A DNA stretch of 64,000 bases from an uncultured Flavobacteriales bacterium (GTDB lineage: Bacteria; Bacteroidota; Bacteroidia; Flavobacteriales_D; Sanyastnellaceae), in assembly GCA_943787435.1 (NCBI GenBank), contig CALSMK010000008.1, positions 62,001 through 126,000 of the forward strand, read 5' to 3'. Of this stretch, positions 54,169-62,768 are shown piece by piece (within the stretch, counting starts at the first letter, position 1; each line of letters starts with the position of its first letter). Under the pieces are notes generated by a model. That model was not told the origin of the DNA. It did not search any database and saw only the letters and a list, made by a program, of their open reading frames with translations. The translations under genes were made by a program, and so were the position numbers.

Positions 54169-55974
54169 GTGGAAGCCTCACCTCACATCCAACGCATTCT
54201 TCAGCGACTGCCAGACCGCCCTGGAGTTTACCAGCACTATGATGCAGAGGGGAAGCTGCTGTACATCGGCAAGGCCAAGAGCCTCAAAAAACGGGTGGCG
54301 AGTTACTTCAACAAGAAGACCTATGAGAATGGAAAGACCCGCCTTCTCGTTCAAAAAATCGCCGACGTTCGATTCATCGTGGTGGAAACAGAGGTGGATG
54401 CTCTCCTGCTCGAAAACAGCCTGATCAAGGAGCACCAGCCGCGCTACAACATCGAACTCAAGGACGACAAGACCTACCCCTCCATCGTCATTCGAAAAGA
54501 AAGGTTCCCCCGGGTGCACACCACGAGAAACGTCATCAAAAACGGCTCAGAATACTTTGGTCCATACGCCTCGGTCAAGACCATGCACGCTGTCTTGAAC
54601 ATCGCACGGAACCTGCATCCAATCAGGAACTGCAAATACGACCTGAGCCAGAAAAACATTGACGCCGGGAAGTTCAGGACATGCCTGGAATATGACATGG
54701 GCAATTGCAAAGCGCCATGTGTAGGCAAGCAATCCTTGGAAGATTACGACGCCGGTGTAGAGGCCATCCGTGAAATTCTGCGGGGCAACATCAAAAACTT
54801 GATTCGCACCGCAGATCTGGCCATGAAAGAAGCCTCATCCAGGTTTGAGTTTGAGGAAGCCGAGGCCCACAAGCGCAAAAAACTGGCCCTCGAAAAGTTC
54901 CAAGCCAAGAGCACTGTGGTGAACCAAAACATCCACAATGTCGAGGTCTATTCTGTGGTCAGTGATCCTTCTGCTGGATATGTCAACTACATGAAAATCA
55001 TGGACGGAAGCATCGTCCATGGCCAAACCATCGAGTTGAGAAAGCGCCTGGACGAGTCCGACCAAGAGCTGCTGGAGTATGGCATCTTGGAGTTTCGAAA
55101 TCGATCACAATTGCACAGCGCAGAGGTGTTCACCAACATTGAAGTGCGCCCCATCATCGAGGGCGTCAAATGGCACGTGCCCTTGCGTGGCGACAAAAAA
55201 CGCCTGATCGAGTTGTCCGAGCGCAATGCCAAGTACACCATGCTCGACCGGCGCAAACAACAGGAACAAGTGGACCCTGAAGCTGCCCAAATGCGCATCA
55301 TGGAAACCCTCAAAAAGGACCTCCACCTCAAGGAATTGCCCGTCCACATTGAGTGCTTTGACAACTCCAACACCCAAGGCACCAACCCCGCTTCAGCATG
55401 CGTGGTGTTCAAGCGGGCCAAGCCTGCCAAATCCGACTACCGGAAGTTCAACATCAAAACCGTACAAGGCCCGGATGATTTTGCGTCCATGGCAGAAGTG
55501 GTTCACCGCCGTTACAAAAGGCTCGTGGACGAGGGAGAGCCGCTTCCACAGCTCATCATTGTGGATGGAGGAAAAGGACAATTGTCGAGTGCTGTGGGTG
55601 CCCTTGAGCAGCTCAATTTGATGGGGAAAGTGGCCATCATTGGCATCGCGAAACGCTTGGAGGAACTCTACTTTCCTGGGGACAGCATTCCCCTTCATTT
55701 GGACAAAAGGTCGGAGTCTCTCAAGCTGATTCAGCGCATGCGAGATGAGGCACACCGGTTTTCACTGGCCCATCACCGCAAACGCAGAAGCGCCGCCGCA
55801 TTGCACAGCGCCTTGGATGACATACCAGGAATTGGCCCGGCCACCCGGCAAAAACTCATGGACGCTTTTGGAACGGCTGACGCCGTCAAAAAGGCCAAGG
55901 AAGAAGCCTTGCTGAAGGTGGTGTCGCTCAAAGTCGCTCAGGCCATCCGGCTCTGGGCTTCAGAGTTAGACTAA
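54169..55974 (+). CDS. uvrC: Excinuclease ABC subunit C
   Basis: 601 residues from GTG 54169 (VEASPHIQRILQRLPDRPGV); an in-frame TTG at 54130 would add 13 residues and touch the epimerase start. The GIY-YIG nuclease domain (GVYQHYDAEGKLLYIGKAKS LKKR) cuts 3' of the lesion. UVR segment FEFEEAEAHKRKKLALEKFQ, then the RNase H-like domain for the 5' cut (HIECFDNSNTQGTNPASACV, LIIVDGGKGQLSSA) and a C-terminal helix-hairpin-helix (DDIPGIGPATRQKLMDAFG). Full length for the family. Acts in nucleotide excision repair with UvrAB. Confidence 0.94.
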   Translation: MEASPHIQRILQRLPDRPGVYQHYDAEGKLLYIGKAKSLKKRVASYFNKKTYENGKTRLLVQKIADVRFIVVETEVDALLLENSLIKEHQPRYNIELKDDKTYPSIVIRKERFPRVHTTRNVIKNGSEYFGPYASVKTMHAVLNIARNLHPIRNCKYDLSQKNIDAGKFRTCLEYDMGNCKAPCVGKQSLEDYDAGVEAIREILRGNIKNLIRTADLAMKEASSRFEFEEAEAHKRKKLALEKFQAKSTVVNQNIHNVEVYSVVSDPSAGYVNYMKIMDGSIVHGQTIELRKRLDESDQELLEYGILEFRNRSQLHSAEVFTNIEVRPIIEGVKWHVPLRGDKKRLIELSERNAKYTMLDRRKQQEQVDPEAAQMRIMETLKKDLHLKELPVHIECFDNSNTQGTNPASACVVFKRAKPAKSDYRKFNIKTVQGPDDFASMAEVVHRRYKRLVDEGEPLPQLIIVDGGKGQLSSAVGALEQLNLMGKVAIIGIAKRLEELYFPGDSIPLHLDKRSESLKLIQRMRDEAHRFSLAHHRKRRSAAALHSALDDIPGIGPATRQKLMDAFGTADAVKKAKEEALLKVVSLKVAQAIRLWASELD

Positions 55975-56009
55975 AGCAAAAACGAAAGGCAGAGCCCTGA
56001 ACTTGGGAA

Positions 56010-56972
56010 TCAATGCGCCTGAATCCACCTTCTGGTGACGAGGTGATTTCGCGTGGCAATGGTCACCAGAAAAGCACCCGAATGGACGTCAAAAAAAGCG
56101 TGCCTCGTGGTGCCCTCGGGCAAGGTCTCCGTATGCAATGGACGACCCAAGATGTCGAGCAGGGAAACTTCGGCTGTGTGGGCCAATGGCTGGTCAAATC
56201 GAAGTTCAGCTCCACCTTCCCTGGGCACCAAATGAAAGTCAAACGCATCGTGCTCAATACCCGATACAGACACTGCACCAGGCAATCGGAACACGTCGTC
56301 TGCCAAGTTGTAGCATACAAGAACCGCCTCTCCGTCTTCTCCGTGGTTGATGAAACCCTCGGCCACTGAAAGCTGGTTGTAGAACCCCAAAACATCCGCT
56401 TCGACATCCAAAATCATCACCCCGTTTTCGATCGAAGCCACCACATCCATCTCTCCAGCTTGGTGGTTGTCATCCCCCAAGGCGTGAACTTGGTGAATCT
56501 CACTCCCGTTGGGGCCAGAATCTCCTTCCAAAGCCACAAAAATGTACCCGGCTGACCAGCCCCAATGCATGCTGGGAACTTGGGGCGCAAGAGGGTGATC
56601 TTGTGGCCACGTCACTGGGTCACTATGGTTGTTTTCCGGGTCTATCCCCACTTTGAACTTCAATCCTTCAACCGACTCCACACCGGAAACCAGACCCAAT
56701 GGATGAACCTCATCCACGAACGCGTCTGCCAGCACGTAAGCCCCATTCAACGGTGTCTCTTGGCCACCATCATGAACCACTGACATGTCGCTGAGGTAGT
56801 ACTCCAAACGGTCAATGTTGACCAACTCGCCCAAAGGGGTCACCAACATTGTGGATGCATCAAATTCTGCTTGACCCGCTTTGTGATCAATGCGCAATCC
56901 AATGGTGGTTTGAGCAAAACCACCCGCCGCTGCGCACAAAAAAGAGAAAAAAGCAAGCAAACGAATACGCAT
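56010..56972 (-). CDS. MbnP-like domain protein with T9SS C-terminal sorting domain
   Basis: 320 residues, signal peptide MRIRLLAFFSFLCAAAGGFA. The mature N-terminal region shows MbnP features: LVNIDRLEYYLSDMSVVHDG, YVLADAFVDEVHPL, GIDPENNHSDPVTWPQDHPL and PSMHWGWSAGYIFVALEGDS, with several His/Met residues. MbnP-family proteins are associated with copper and methanobactin loci, and MbnP-like domains are widespread in Bacteroidota. The last 85 residues form a T9SS type A sorting domain (DFHLVPREGGAELRFDQPLA, VSLLDILGRPLHTETLPEG, GAFLVTIATRNHLVTRRW). So the protein is secreted or surface-anchored. Metal binding is inference. Confidence 0.82.
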   Translation of the reverse strand: MRIRLLAFFSFLCAAAGGFAQTTIGLRIDHKAGQAEFDASTMLVTPLGELVNIDRLEYYLSDMSVVHDGGQETPLNGAYVLADAFVDEVHPLGLVSGVESVEGLKFKVGIDPENNHSDPVTWPQDHPLAPQVPSMHWGWSAGYIFVALEGDSGPNGSEIHQVHALGDDNHQAGEMDVVASIENGVMILDVEADVLGFYNQLSVAEGFINHGEDGEAVLVCYNLADDVFRLPGAVSVSGIEHDAFDFHLVPREGGAELRFDQPLAHTAEVSLLDILGRPLHTETLPEGTTRHAFFDVHSGAFLVTIATRNHLVTRRWIQAH

Positions 56973-57011
56973 ACGGTAAGATAAGAATTTTCAGCGGATT
57001 AGTTTTGCCCA

Positions 57012-58055
57012 ATGGACGAGGAACGCACGGAAATCGGCACTTTAGGAGAATTTGGTCTCATTGCCGAAATCACCAAGGGCCTCAAAGCCAATCGAGAAGA
57101 GACCATCCTTGGGGTGGGTGACGATGCCGCCGTGATCCACCTCAAAGAGGGACACCATGCGGTGATCAGCACCGACATGCTCTGCGAAGGCATTCATTTC
57201 GACCTGAGCTACAGCCCTCTGAAACACTTGGGCTACAAGGCCATCGTGGTCAACCTGAGCGACATCTGTGCCATGAATGCGACCCCCACCCACGTTGTGG
57301 TGGGTTTGGCCTTGTCCAACCGCTTTAGCGTAGAAGCCGTGAAGGAGCTCTACGACGGCATGCGTCTGGCCTGTACCCGTTACAACGTAGACCTAGTGGG
57401 GGGCGACACCACAAGTTCAAAGGCGGGATTGGCCCTTTCGGTCACCGCCATGGGCCAAGTGCACCCCGACCAAACCACCCAAAGGGGAGGGGCCAAAGCT
57501 GGAGACCTTCTTGTGGTCAGTGGTGAATTGGGCGGAGCCTACATGGGCCTTCAGATTCTGGAACGCGAAAAGTTGGTGTTCAAAGAGGCTCCTGGCGCCC
57601 AGCCAGACCTGAACGGACACGAAGAGTTGCTTGAGCGGCAGCTCAAACCAGAAGCCCGAACTGACGTTGTAGAAGAGCTGGCCAAGCTTGAGCTCCTGCC
57701 CTCTGCTATGATTGACATTTCAGACGGCCTGGCTTCGGAGGCCCTTCACATTGGAGCTCAATCTGGTTGTGGCGTGCGTCTTTATGAAGACAAAATCCCC
57801 ATGGCCGAGAAGATGTACGACACGGCAAGGGAATTCAACCTGGACCCCACCATGTGCGCTTTGAGCGGAGGAGAGGACTATGAGCTTCTTTTCACCGTGC
57901 CTCAGGACCGCTTCGAAGACATTCGCAACCACCCCATGTTCTCCATTGTTGGGCACCTCACCGAGGACCAAGATGACCGCACGCTCATCACCCGCAACGG
58001 AATGGAGACCGAATTGAAGGCCCAAGGTTGGGATGGCCTATCAGAGGAAAGCTGA
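57012..58055 (+). CDS. thiL: Thiamine-monophosphate kinase
   Basis: 347 residues. Phosphorylates thiamine monophosphate to the active diphosphate. PurM-like fold: LGVGDDAAVIHLKEGHHAVI, TDMLCEGIHFDLSYSPLKHL and GYKAIVVNLSDICAMNATPT, VGGDTTSSKAGLALSVTAMG, MIDISDGLASEALHIG, and ALSGGEDYELLFTVPQ. Slightly longer than the E. coli enzyme, normal for Bacteroidota. ATG 57012 starts right after an AT-rich gap (56973-57011) shared with the divergent MbnP gene. Confidence 0.92.
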   Translation: MDEERTEIGTLGEFGLIAEITKGLKANREETILGVGDDAAVIHLKEGHHAVISTDMLCEGIHFDLSYSPLKHLGYKAIVVNLSDICAMNATPTHVVVGLALSNRFSVEAVKELYDGMRLACTRYNVDLVGGDTTSSKAGLALSVTAMGQVHPDQTTQRGGAKAGDLLVVSGELGGAYMGLQILEREKLVFKEAPGAQPDLNGHEELLERQLKPEARTDVVEELAKLELLPSAMIDISDGLASEALHIGAQSGCGVRLYEDKIPMAEKMYDTAREFNLDPTMCALSGGEDYELLFTVPQDRFEDIRNHPMFSIVGHLTEDQDDRTLITRNGMETELKAQGWDGLSEES

Positions 58056-58070
58056 CCCTGCTTTTGACAC

Positions 58071-58126
58071 TAACGAACTTTGACATTCGTTATTTAGAAT
58101 CGGTACAAATAGCGACGTTACCTTTG
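58071..58126 (+). promoter_or_regulatory. Putative promoter and operator of the SUF operon
   Basis: The only gap before sufA (58056-58166) contains a perfect 7 bp inverted repeat, TAACGAA-8nt-TTCGTTA, at 58071-58092. Its centre holds TTGACA (58080-58085), followed after 18 bases by TACAAA (58104-58109), a sigma70-like pair. Further on is TACCTTTG (58119-58126), matching the Bacteroidota -7 consensus TAnnTTTG. The repeat overlapping a -35-like box suggests regulation of Fe-S biogenesis. All is inference from sequence pattern. Confidence 0.4.
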
Positions 58127-58166
58127 TACACCATCCCTTGAAAAGGGGGTTTTTAGAGCCGAACGC

Positions 58167-58493
58167 ATGATCACTGTCCACGAGAATGCCCGCGACCAAG
58201 TTCGCCGCCTGATGTCCGAGGAGGGCTCCCCCGAAGGGAGCTTTGTCCGAGTGGGGGTCAAAGGTGGCGGCTGTAGCGGCCTGATGTATGAACTCACCTT
58301 CGACAACAAAGAAGAAGAGGGCGACCAAAAATTCGAAGACAACGGGGTGACCGTTGTGGTCGACAGAAAAAGTTTCCTGTACCTCGTTGGCACTGAATTG
58401 CAGTACTCAGGCGGCCTCAATGGCAAAGGGTTTGTGTTCCACAATCCCAACGCCAACAGAACCTGCGGCTGCGGGGAGAGTTTCTCTATTTGA
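58167..58493 (+). CDS. sufA: Fe-S cluster assembly scaffold SufA/ErpA-type (A-type carrier)
   Basis: 108 residues. A-type carriers receive clusters from SufBCD and pass them on. The three conserved cysteines are in [15 protein letters not shown] and the C-terminal [12 protein letters not shown]. Full length. First gene of the operon, 10 bp before sufB. HesB-family naming varies (sufA, iscA, erpA); the location points to sufA. Confidence 0.9.
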   Translation: MITVHENARDQVRRLMSEEGSPEGSFVRVGVKGGGCSGLMYELTFDNKEEEGDQKFEDNGVTVVVDRKSFLYLVGTELQYSGGLNGKGFVFHNPNANRTCGCGESFSI

Positions 58494-58503
58494 TCCTGTT
58501 CAC

Positions 58504-59952
58504 ATGAGCGCCAAGGAAGACAATCCCCTACTGGACGAATTCACCCGAAAGGAATATGAATTCGGTTTCACCACTGACATTGAAGCTGACAAGGTTCCAC
58601 CCGGCCTCAATGAGGACGTGATCCGCCTCATCAGTGCGAAAAAAGAAGAACCTCAGTGGATGCTGGATTGGAGGCTCCAAGCTTTTGAAGTTTGGAAAAC
58701 CATGGAGGAGCCCGATTGGGCCCACGTGAACTATACCAAGCCAGACTATCAGGCCATCAGCTATTACTCTGCCCCCAAATCCAAAGTCCCCTTGGGGTCG
58801 TTGGATGAGGTCGATCCTGAGATGAGGGCCACCATGGACAAGCTTGGCATCTCCACCGAAGAGCAAAAGCGTTTGTCGGGTGTGGCTGTGGACTTTGTGA
58901 TGGACAGCGTTTCTGTGGCCACCTCCTTCAAAGACAAGTTGGCTGAATTGGGCATCATTTTTTGCTCCATGAGCGAGGCCATCAAGGAGCACCCCGACTT
59001 GGTTCGCAAGCACCTCGGGACTGTTGTGCCCGTGAAGGACAACTTCTTCTCAGCATTGAATTCTGCGGTCTTCACCGATGGCTCGTTCTGCTACATCCCC
59101 AAGGGCTCGCGCTGTCCCATGGAACTGTCCACTTACTTCCGCATCAATGAGGCGGGCACCGGACAATTCGAGCGCACCCTGCTGATTGCAGAAGAGGGCA
59201 GCTACGTGAGCTACCTCGAAGGCTGCACCGCTCCTCAACGGGATGAGAATCAACTTCACGCAGCGGTGGTCGAGCTGATCGCCAAAGACGACGCGGAAAT
59301 CAAGTACAGCACTGTACAAAACTGGTATCCTGGAGACGCCGAAGGCAAAGGAGGCGTGTTCAACTTCGTCACCAAGCGCGGCATCTGCGAGACCCGGGCA
59401 AAAATCAGTTGGACCCAAGTTGAAACCGGCTCTGCCGTGACTTGGAAATACCCCAGCTGCATCCTCAAAGGGGACGGCAGCGTAGGTGAATTCTATTCTG
59501 TGGCGGTGACCAACAACGCGCAACAAGCTGACACCGGAACCAAGATGGTGCATTTGGGAGCCAACACCCACTCCACCATCATCTCCAAAGGCATCTCGGC
59601 TGGAAACAGCCAAAACTCATACCGTGGGCTCGTGCAAATGGGCCCCCGAGCGAGGAACGCCCGAAACTTTTCTCAGTGTGACTCCCTGCTCATGACAGAC
59701 ACGAGCGGAGCGCACACCTTTCCGTACATCGAGTCCAAGCATCCAACCGCTCAGGTTGAGCACGAGGCCACGACTTCGAAGATCGGAGAAGATCAAATCT
59801 TCTATTGCCTTCAACGCGGCCTCACCGAAGAACAAGCCATTGGCTTGATTGTGAACGGCTACGCCAAAGAGGTACTGAACAAGCTTCCCATGGAGTTCGC
59901 CGTAGAAGCGCGAAAACTCCTGTCCATTTCACTTGAAGGCAGCGTAGGCTGA
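58504..59952 (+). CDS. sufB: Fe-S cluster assembly protein SufB
   Basis: 482 residues from ATG 58504 ([20 protein letters not shown]); frames upstream overlap sufA. Scaffold of the SufBCD complex on which clusters form. Family features include [60 protein letters not shown] and the C-terminal [20 protein letters not shown] plus [20 protein letters not shown]. Full length. 10 bp before sufC. Confidence 0.96.
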   Translation: MSAKEDNPLLDEFTRKEYEFGFTTDIEADKVPPGLNEDVIRLISAKKEEPQWMLDWRLQAFEVWKTMEEPDWAHVNYTKPDYQAISYYSAPKSKVPLGSLDEVDPEMRATMDKLGISTEEQKRLSGVAVDFVMDSVSVATSFKDKLAELGIIFCSMSEAIKEHPDLVRKHLGTVVPVKDNFFSALNSAVFTDGSFCYIPKGSRCPMELSTYFRINEAGTGQFERTLLIAEEGSYVSYLEGCTAPQRDENQLHAAVVELIAKDDAEIKYSTVQNWYPGDAEGKGGVFNFVTKRGICETRAKISWTQVETGSAVTWKYPSCILKGDGSVGEFYSVAVTNNAQQADTGTKMVHLGANTHSTIISKGISAGNSQNSYRGLVQMGPRARNARNFSQCDSLLMTDTSGAHTFPYIESKHPTAQVEHEATTSKIGEDQIFYCLQRGLTEEQAIGLIVNGYAKEVLNKLPMEFAVEARKLLSISLEGSVG

Positions 59953-59962
59953 ATCCACCATT

Positions 59963-60721
59963 ATGCTCAAGATCGTCAACCTCCACGCCCGAATCGGCGA
60001 TACGGAAATCCTCAAGGGATTGACCTTGGAACTCGGCGCCGGAAAGGTCCACGCCATCATGGGGCCTAACGGCTCTGGAAAAAGCACCTTGGCCAGCATT
60101 CTGGCCGGCCGCGATGAATATGAAGTCACCGAAGGCAGCATCACCTTTGAAGGGGTTGACCTCCTTGAGTTGGATGCCACCGAGCGGGCCGTGGCGGGAA
60201 TCTTCCTTGCCTTCCAATATCCCGTGGAAATTCCAGGCGTCTCCAACATCAACTTCCTGCGCACGGCCATCAACAGCATTCGCGAACAGCGCGAAGAGGC
60301 TCCTTTGTCAGGCAAGGACTTCTTGGCCAAGGTGAAAGCGTGTGCCCAATTGGTGGAGCTCGACGGAAAACTCCGCGACCGCTCAGTCAACGAGGGATTC
60401 AGTGGCGGTGAAAAAAAGCGGAATGAAATCTTTCAGATGGCCATGCTCGAGCCCAAGTTGGCCGTTTTGGACGAGACCGATAGCGGTCTGGACATCGATG
60501 CCTTGCGAATTGTCTCCCACGGAGTCAACTCCATGCGCGACCCCAACCGCAGCTTCTTGGTGATCACCCACTACCAGCGTCTTTTGGACCACATTGTTCC
60601 GGATCACGTCCACGTCCTCGCGGGCGGGCGCATCGTTCACAGTGGCGGCAAGGAACTCGCCCTGGAACTCGAAAAGAAAGGGTACGATTGGATCCTGGAC
60701 GCCCAAGCAGAAAAGGCATGA
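59963..60721 (+). CDS. sufC: Fe-S cluster assembly ATPase SufC
   Basis: 252 residues, ABC-type ATPase. Walker A GPNGSGKSTLASILAGRDEY, the Q-loop region FLAFQYPVEIPGVSNINF, signature FSGGEKKRNEIFQMAMLEPK, Walker B LAVLDETDSGLDIDALR and the switch His in SFLVITHYQRLLDHI. SufC drives the SufBCD complex. Full length. Its stop overlaps the sufD start (ATGA). Confidence 0.97.
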   Translation: MLKIVNLHARIGDTEILKGLTLELGAGKVHAIMGPNGSGKSTLASILAGRDEYEVTEGSITFEGVDLLELDATERAVAGIFLAFQYPVEIPGVSNINFLRTAINSIREQREEAPLSGKDFLAKVKACAQLVELDGKLRDRSVNEGFSGGEKKRNEIFQMAMLEPKLAVLDETDSGLDIDALRIVSHGVNSMRDPNRSFLVITHYQRLLDHIVPDHVHVLAGGRIVHSGGKELALELEKKGYDWILDAQAEKA

Positions 60722-61995
60722 TGGAAACGACCGTCACTCCAGCCACAGCCCTGGCGGAACGGGTCGCCCAAGCCGTCAATCAAGCCGGGTCATGCTCTGT
60801 CCTCGATGCGAGACAAAGCCTGGCCAAAGCCGCCTTGGAGTCTCTGGAGTATCCCACCACCAGGAACGAACGCTGGAAGTACACCAGGGTCGCCAAGTTG
60901 CGTGACCTGCGCCCTGCTTCTGCCTCTTCTCCATCGAACATTCCTCCAGTTCTTGCTGACTTCAACGCCCACAGACTCACGTTTGTGGATGGACAGTATC
61001 AAGGGGGCGATGTCGTGAATGAGTCCGGGGTGTTCATTGGTCCTCTGTCCAAAGCTGCCCAGCTTCAGGATGACCGGATCAAGGCCCTCGACCAAGATTA
61101 CTTTGCCGACAATGAATGGTTTGCGGCCCTGCAGGCTGCCGCGCCTCAGGATGGAGCTTGCATTCTCATTCCCGACGGCCAACGCACAGAACGCCCCATC
61201 TTGGTGCATCACCATTTGACCGCAGGCGACGTGGTGGCCCAACCTCAACACGTGATGGTGGTGGGGGAACACGCCCACGCAGAAGTGATTCTGTGGACCA
61301 CCTGTGACGACCAAGCCACAGGCCTCATGAATGGCGCGCTCACGGCAGATGTGGCCAAGCACGGCCACCTCAGCCTGGAAATCGTTCAAGACGAACAGGG
61401 CTCATCGCACCACATTGCGCATCAGCAGTTTCGTCAAGCCGAGTCCAGCCGTTTGACGGTTCGAACGGCCACGGCCCGCGCCCACTGGCTTCGAAATGAC
61501 CTCCACATTCATCAAGGCGGCCAACATGGACACAGCACCTTCCACGGATGCTACCTGCCCAGCGGCAACACCTTTGTGGACCACCACACTCGGATTGACC
61601 ACGCCGAACCCGACGGACATTCTGACGAACTCTACAAGGGCCTGGCGGCAGACACCGCCACTGCCGTGTTCAACGGCAAAATCATGGTCCATAAAGACGC
61701 CCAAAGGATCGAGGCCTACCAACGCAACGCCAATTTGTTGCTCGGTGAGCGTTCTGGGGTCTACTCCAAGCCAGAGCTGGAGATCTACGCCGACGATGTC
61801 CGGTGTAGCCATGGGTGCACCATCGGTCAGTTTGATGCAGAAGCTTTGTTCTACCTCCGTTCCCGGGGAATGACCGAAACCAAGGCCAGAAACCTGATGG
61901 TCCAAGCCTTTTTGTCTGAAGTCCTTGATGGGTTTCGACCCGAAATTCAACAACACGTCGAGCAGGTCTACGCCGAGCGCCTCGGCTGGAACTGA
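60718..61995 (+). CDS. sufD: Fe-S cluster assembly protein SufD
   Basis: 425 residues from ATG 60718 (a second ATG follows at 60721). Paralogue of SufB that completes the SufBCD scaffold and is linked to iron entry. Shared family segments: LEYPTTRNERWKYTRVAKLR, CYLPSGNTFVDHHTRIDHAE, YKGLAADTATAVFNGKIMVH and ADDVRCSHGCTIGQFDAEAL with FYLRSRGMTETKARNLMV. Full length. The stop TGA shares a base with the tlyA start. Confidence 0.94.
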   Translation: MMETTVTPATALAERVAQAVNQAGSCSVLDARQSLAKAALESLEYPTTRNERWKYTRVAKLRDLRPASASSPSNIPPVLADFNAHRLTFVDGQYQGGDVVNESGVFIGPLSKAAQLQDDRIKALDQDYFADNEWFAALQAAAPQDGACILIPDGQRTERPILVHHHLTAGDVVAQPQHVMVVGEHAHAEVILWTTCDDQATGLMNGALTADVAKHGHLSLEIVQDEQGSSHHIAHQQFRQAESSRLTVRTATARAHWLRNDLHIHQGGQHGHSTFHGCYLPSGNTFVDHHTRIDHAEPDGHSDELYKGLAADTATAVFNGKIMVHKDAQRIEAYQRNANLLLGERSGVYSKPELEIYADDVRCSHGCTIGQFDAEALFYLRSRGMTETKARNLMVQAFLSEVLDGFRPEIQQHVEQVYAERLGWN

Positions 61996-62768
61996 TGGAC
62001 CCCGTTCGACTGGACCGACTTCTCGTCGAACGCAAACTGGTGAGCAGTCGGCCTCGTGCAGAGCGGCTGATCATCGATCATGGCGTCAAAGTTGACGGCA
62101 AAGAAATTCGCAAGCCTGGAAAAAAAGTGGCCCCTCAAGCCACCCTGGAATTGCTGGGAGAAGACCTTCCTTGGGTCTCTCGCGGGGCACTCAAACTGGT
62201 CTGCGCTTTGGACCACTTCAAGCCCGACCTCAAGGGGGCTGTGGTCTTGGATTTGGGGGCGTCAACCGGCGGTTTCACCGAGGTGTGCCTGAGCCGAGGA
62301 GCCCAATGTGTGCATGCTGTCGATGTGGGAACCGACCAGCTGGACCCTGCTCTGCGGGAGGATTCACGCGTATTTGACTTGCAACAAACGCACCTGAAAG
62401 ACTTGACTCCTGAAGGCCTCAATCCCACGCCCAGCGTTGTGGTGATGGACCTTTCCTTCATCTCGTTGGCCCACGTTTGGCCCAAACTTTCTCCTTGGCT
62501 CACCTCTATGGGCTGGGGCATCGCCTTGGTGAAGCCTCAATTTGAAGTGGGCCGCAAACACTTGGGGCGAAATGGGGTGGTCCGCGACCCCTCTGTTCGT
62601 CAAAAAAGCCTGGAAAGGTGCATCGCCCAAGCCGAGGCTGAAGGCTTCCGTTGCTCAGCCCCCATCGACTCTCCCATCGTCGGGGGAAGTGGCAACCGGG
62701 AATTCCTCATTCACTTCTCATGGGAAGGGCCCGCTGAACCTTTACTTCGCACAGCGGTTCCCGAATGA
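61995..62768 (+). CDS. tlyA: TlyA-family rRNA 2'-O-methyltransferase
   Basis: 257 residues. N-terminal S4 RNA-binding domain (RLDRLLVERKLVSSRPRAER, then GVKVDGKEIRKPGKKV), then a SAM-dependent methyltransferase: WVSRGALKLVCALDHFKPDL (K of the catalytic set), VVLDLGASTGGFTEVCLSRG (SAM loop), VVVMDLSFISLAHVWP and IALVKPQFEVGRKH. TlyA modifies 16S and 23S rRNA ribose in other bacteria. It is wedged, with base overlaps on both sides, between sufD and sufS, so it is translated with the SUF genes; no functional link to Fe-S assembly is known to me. Confidence 0.92.
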   Translation: MDPVRLDRLLVERKLVSSRPRAERLIIDHGVKVDGKEIRKPGKKVAPQATLELLGEDLPWVSRGALKLVCALDHFKPDLKGAVVLDLGASTGGFTEVCLSRGAQCVHAVDVGTDQLDPALREDSRVFDLQQTHLKDLTPEGLNPTPSVVVMDLSFISLAHVWPKLSPWLTSMGWGIALVKPQFEVGRKHLGRNGVVRDPSVRQKSLERCIAQAEAEGFRCSAPIDSPIVGGSGNREFLIHFSWEGPAEPLLRTAVPE

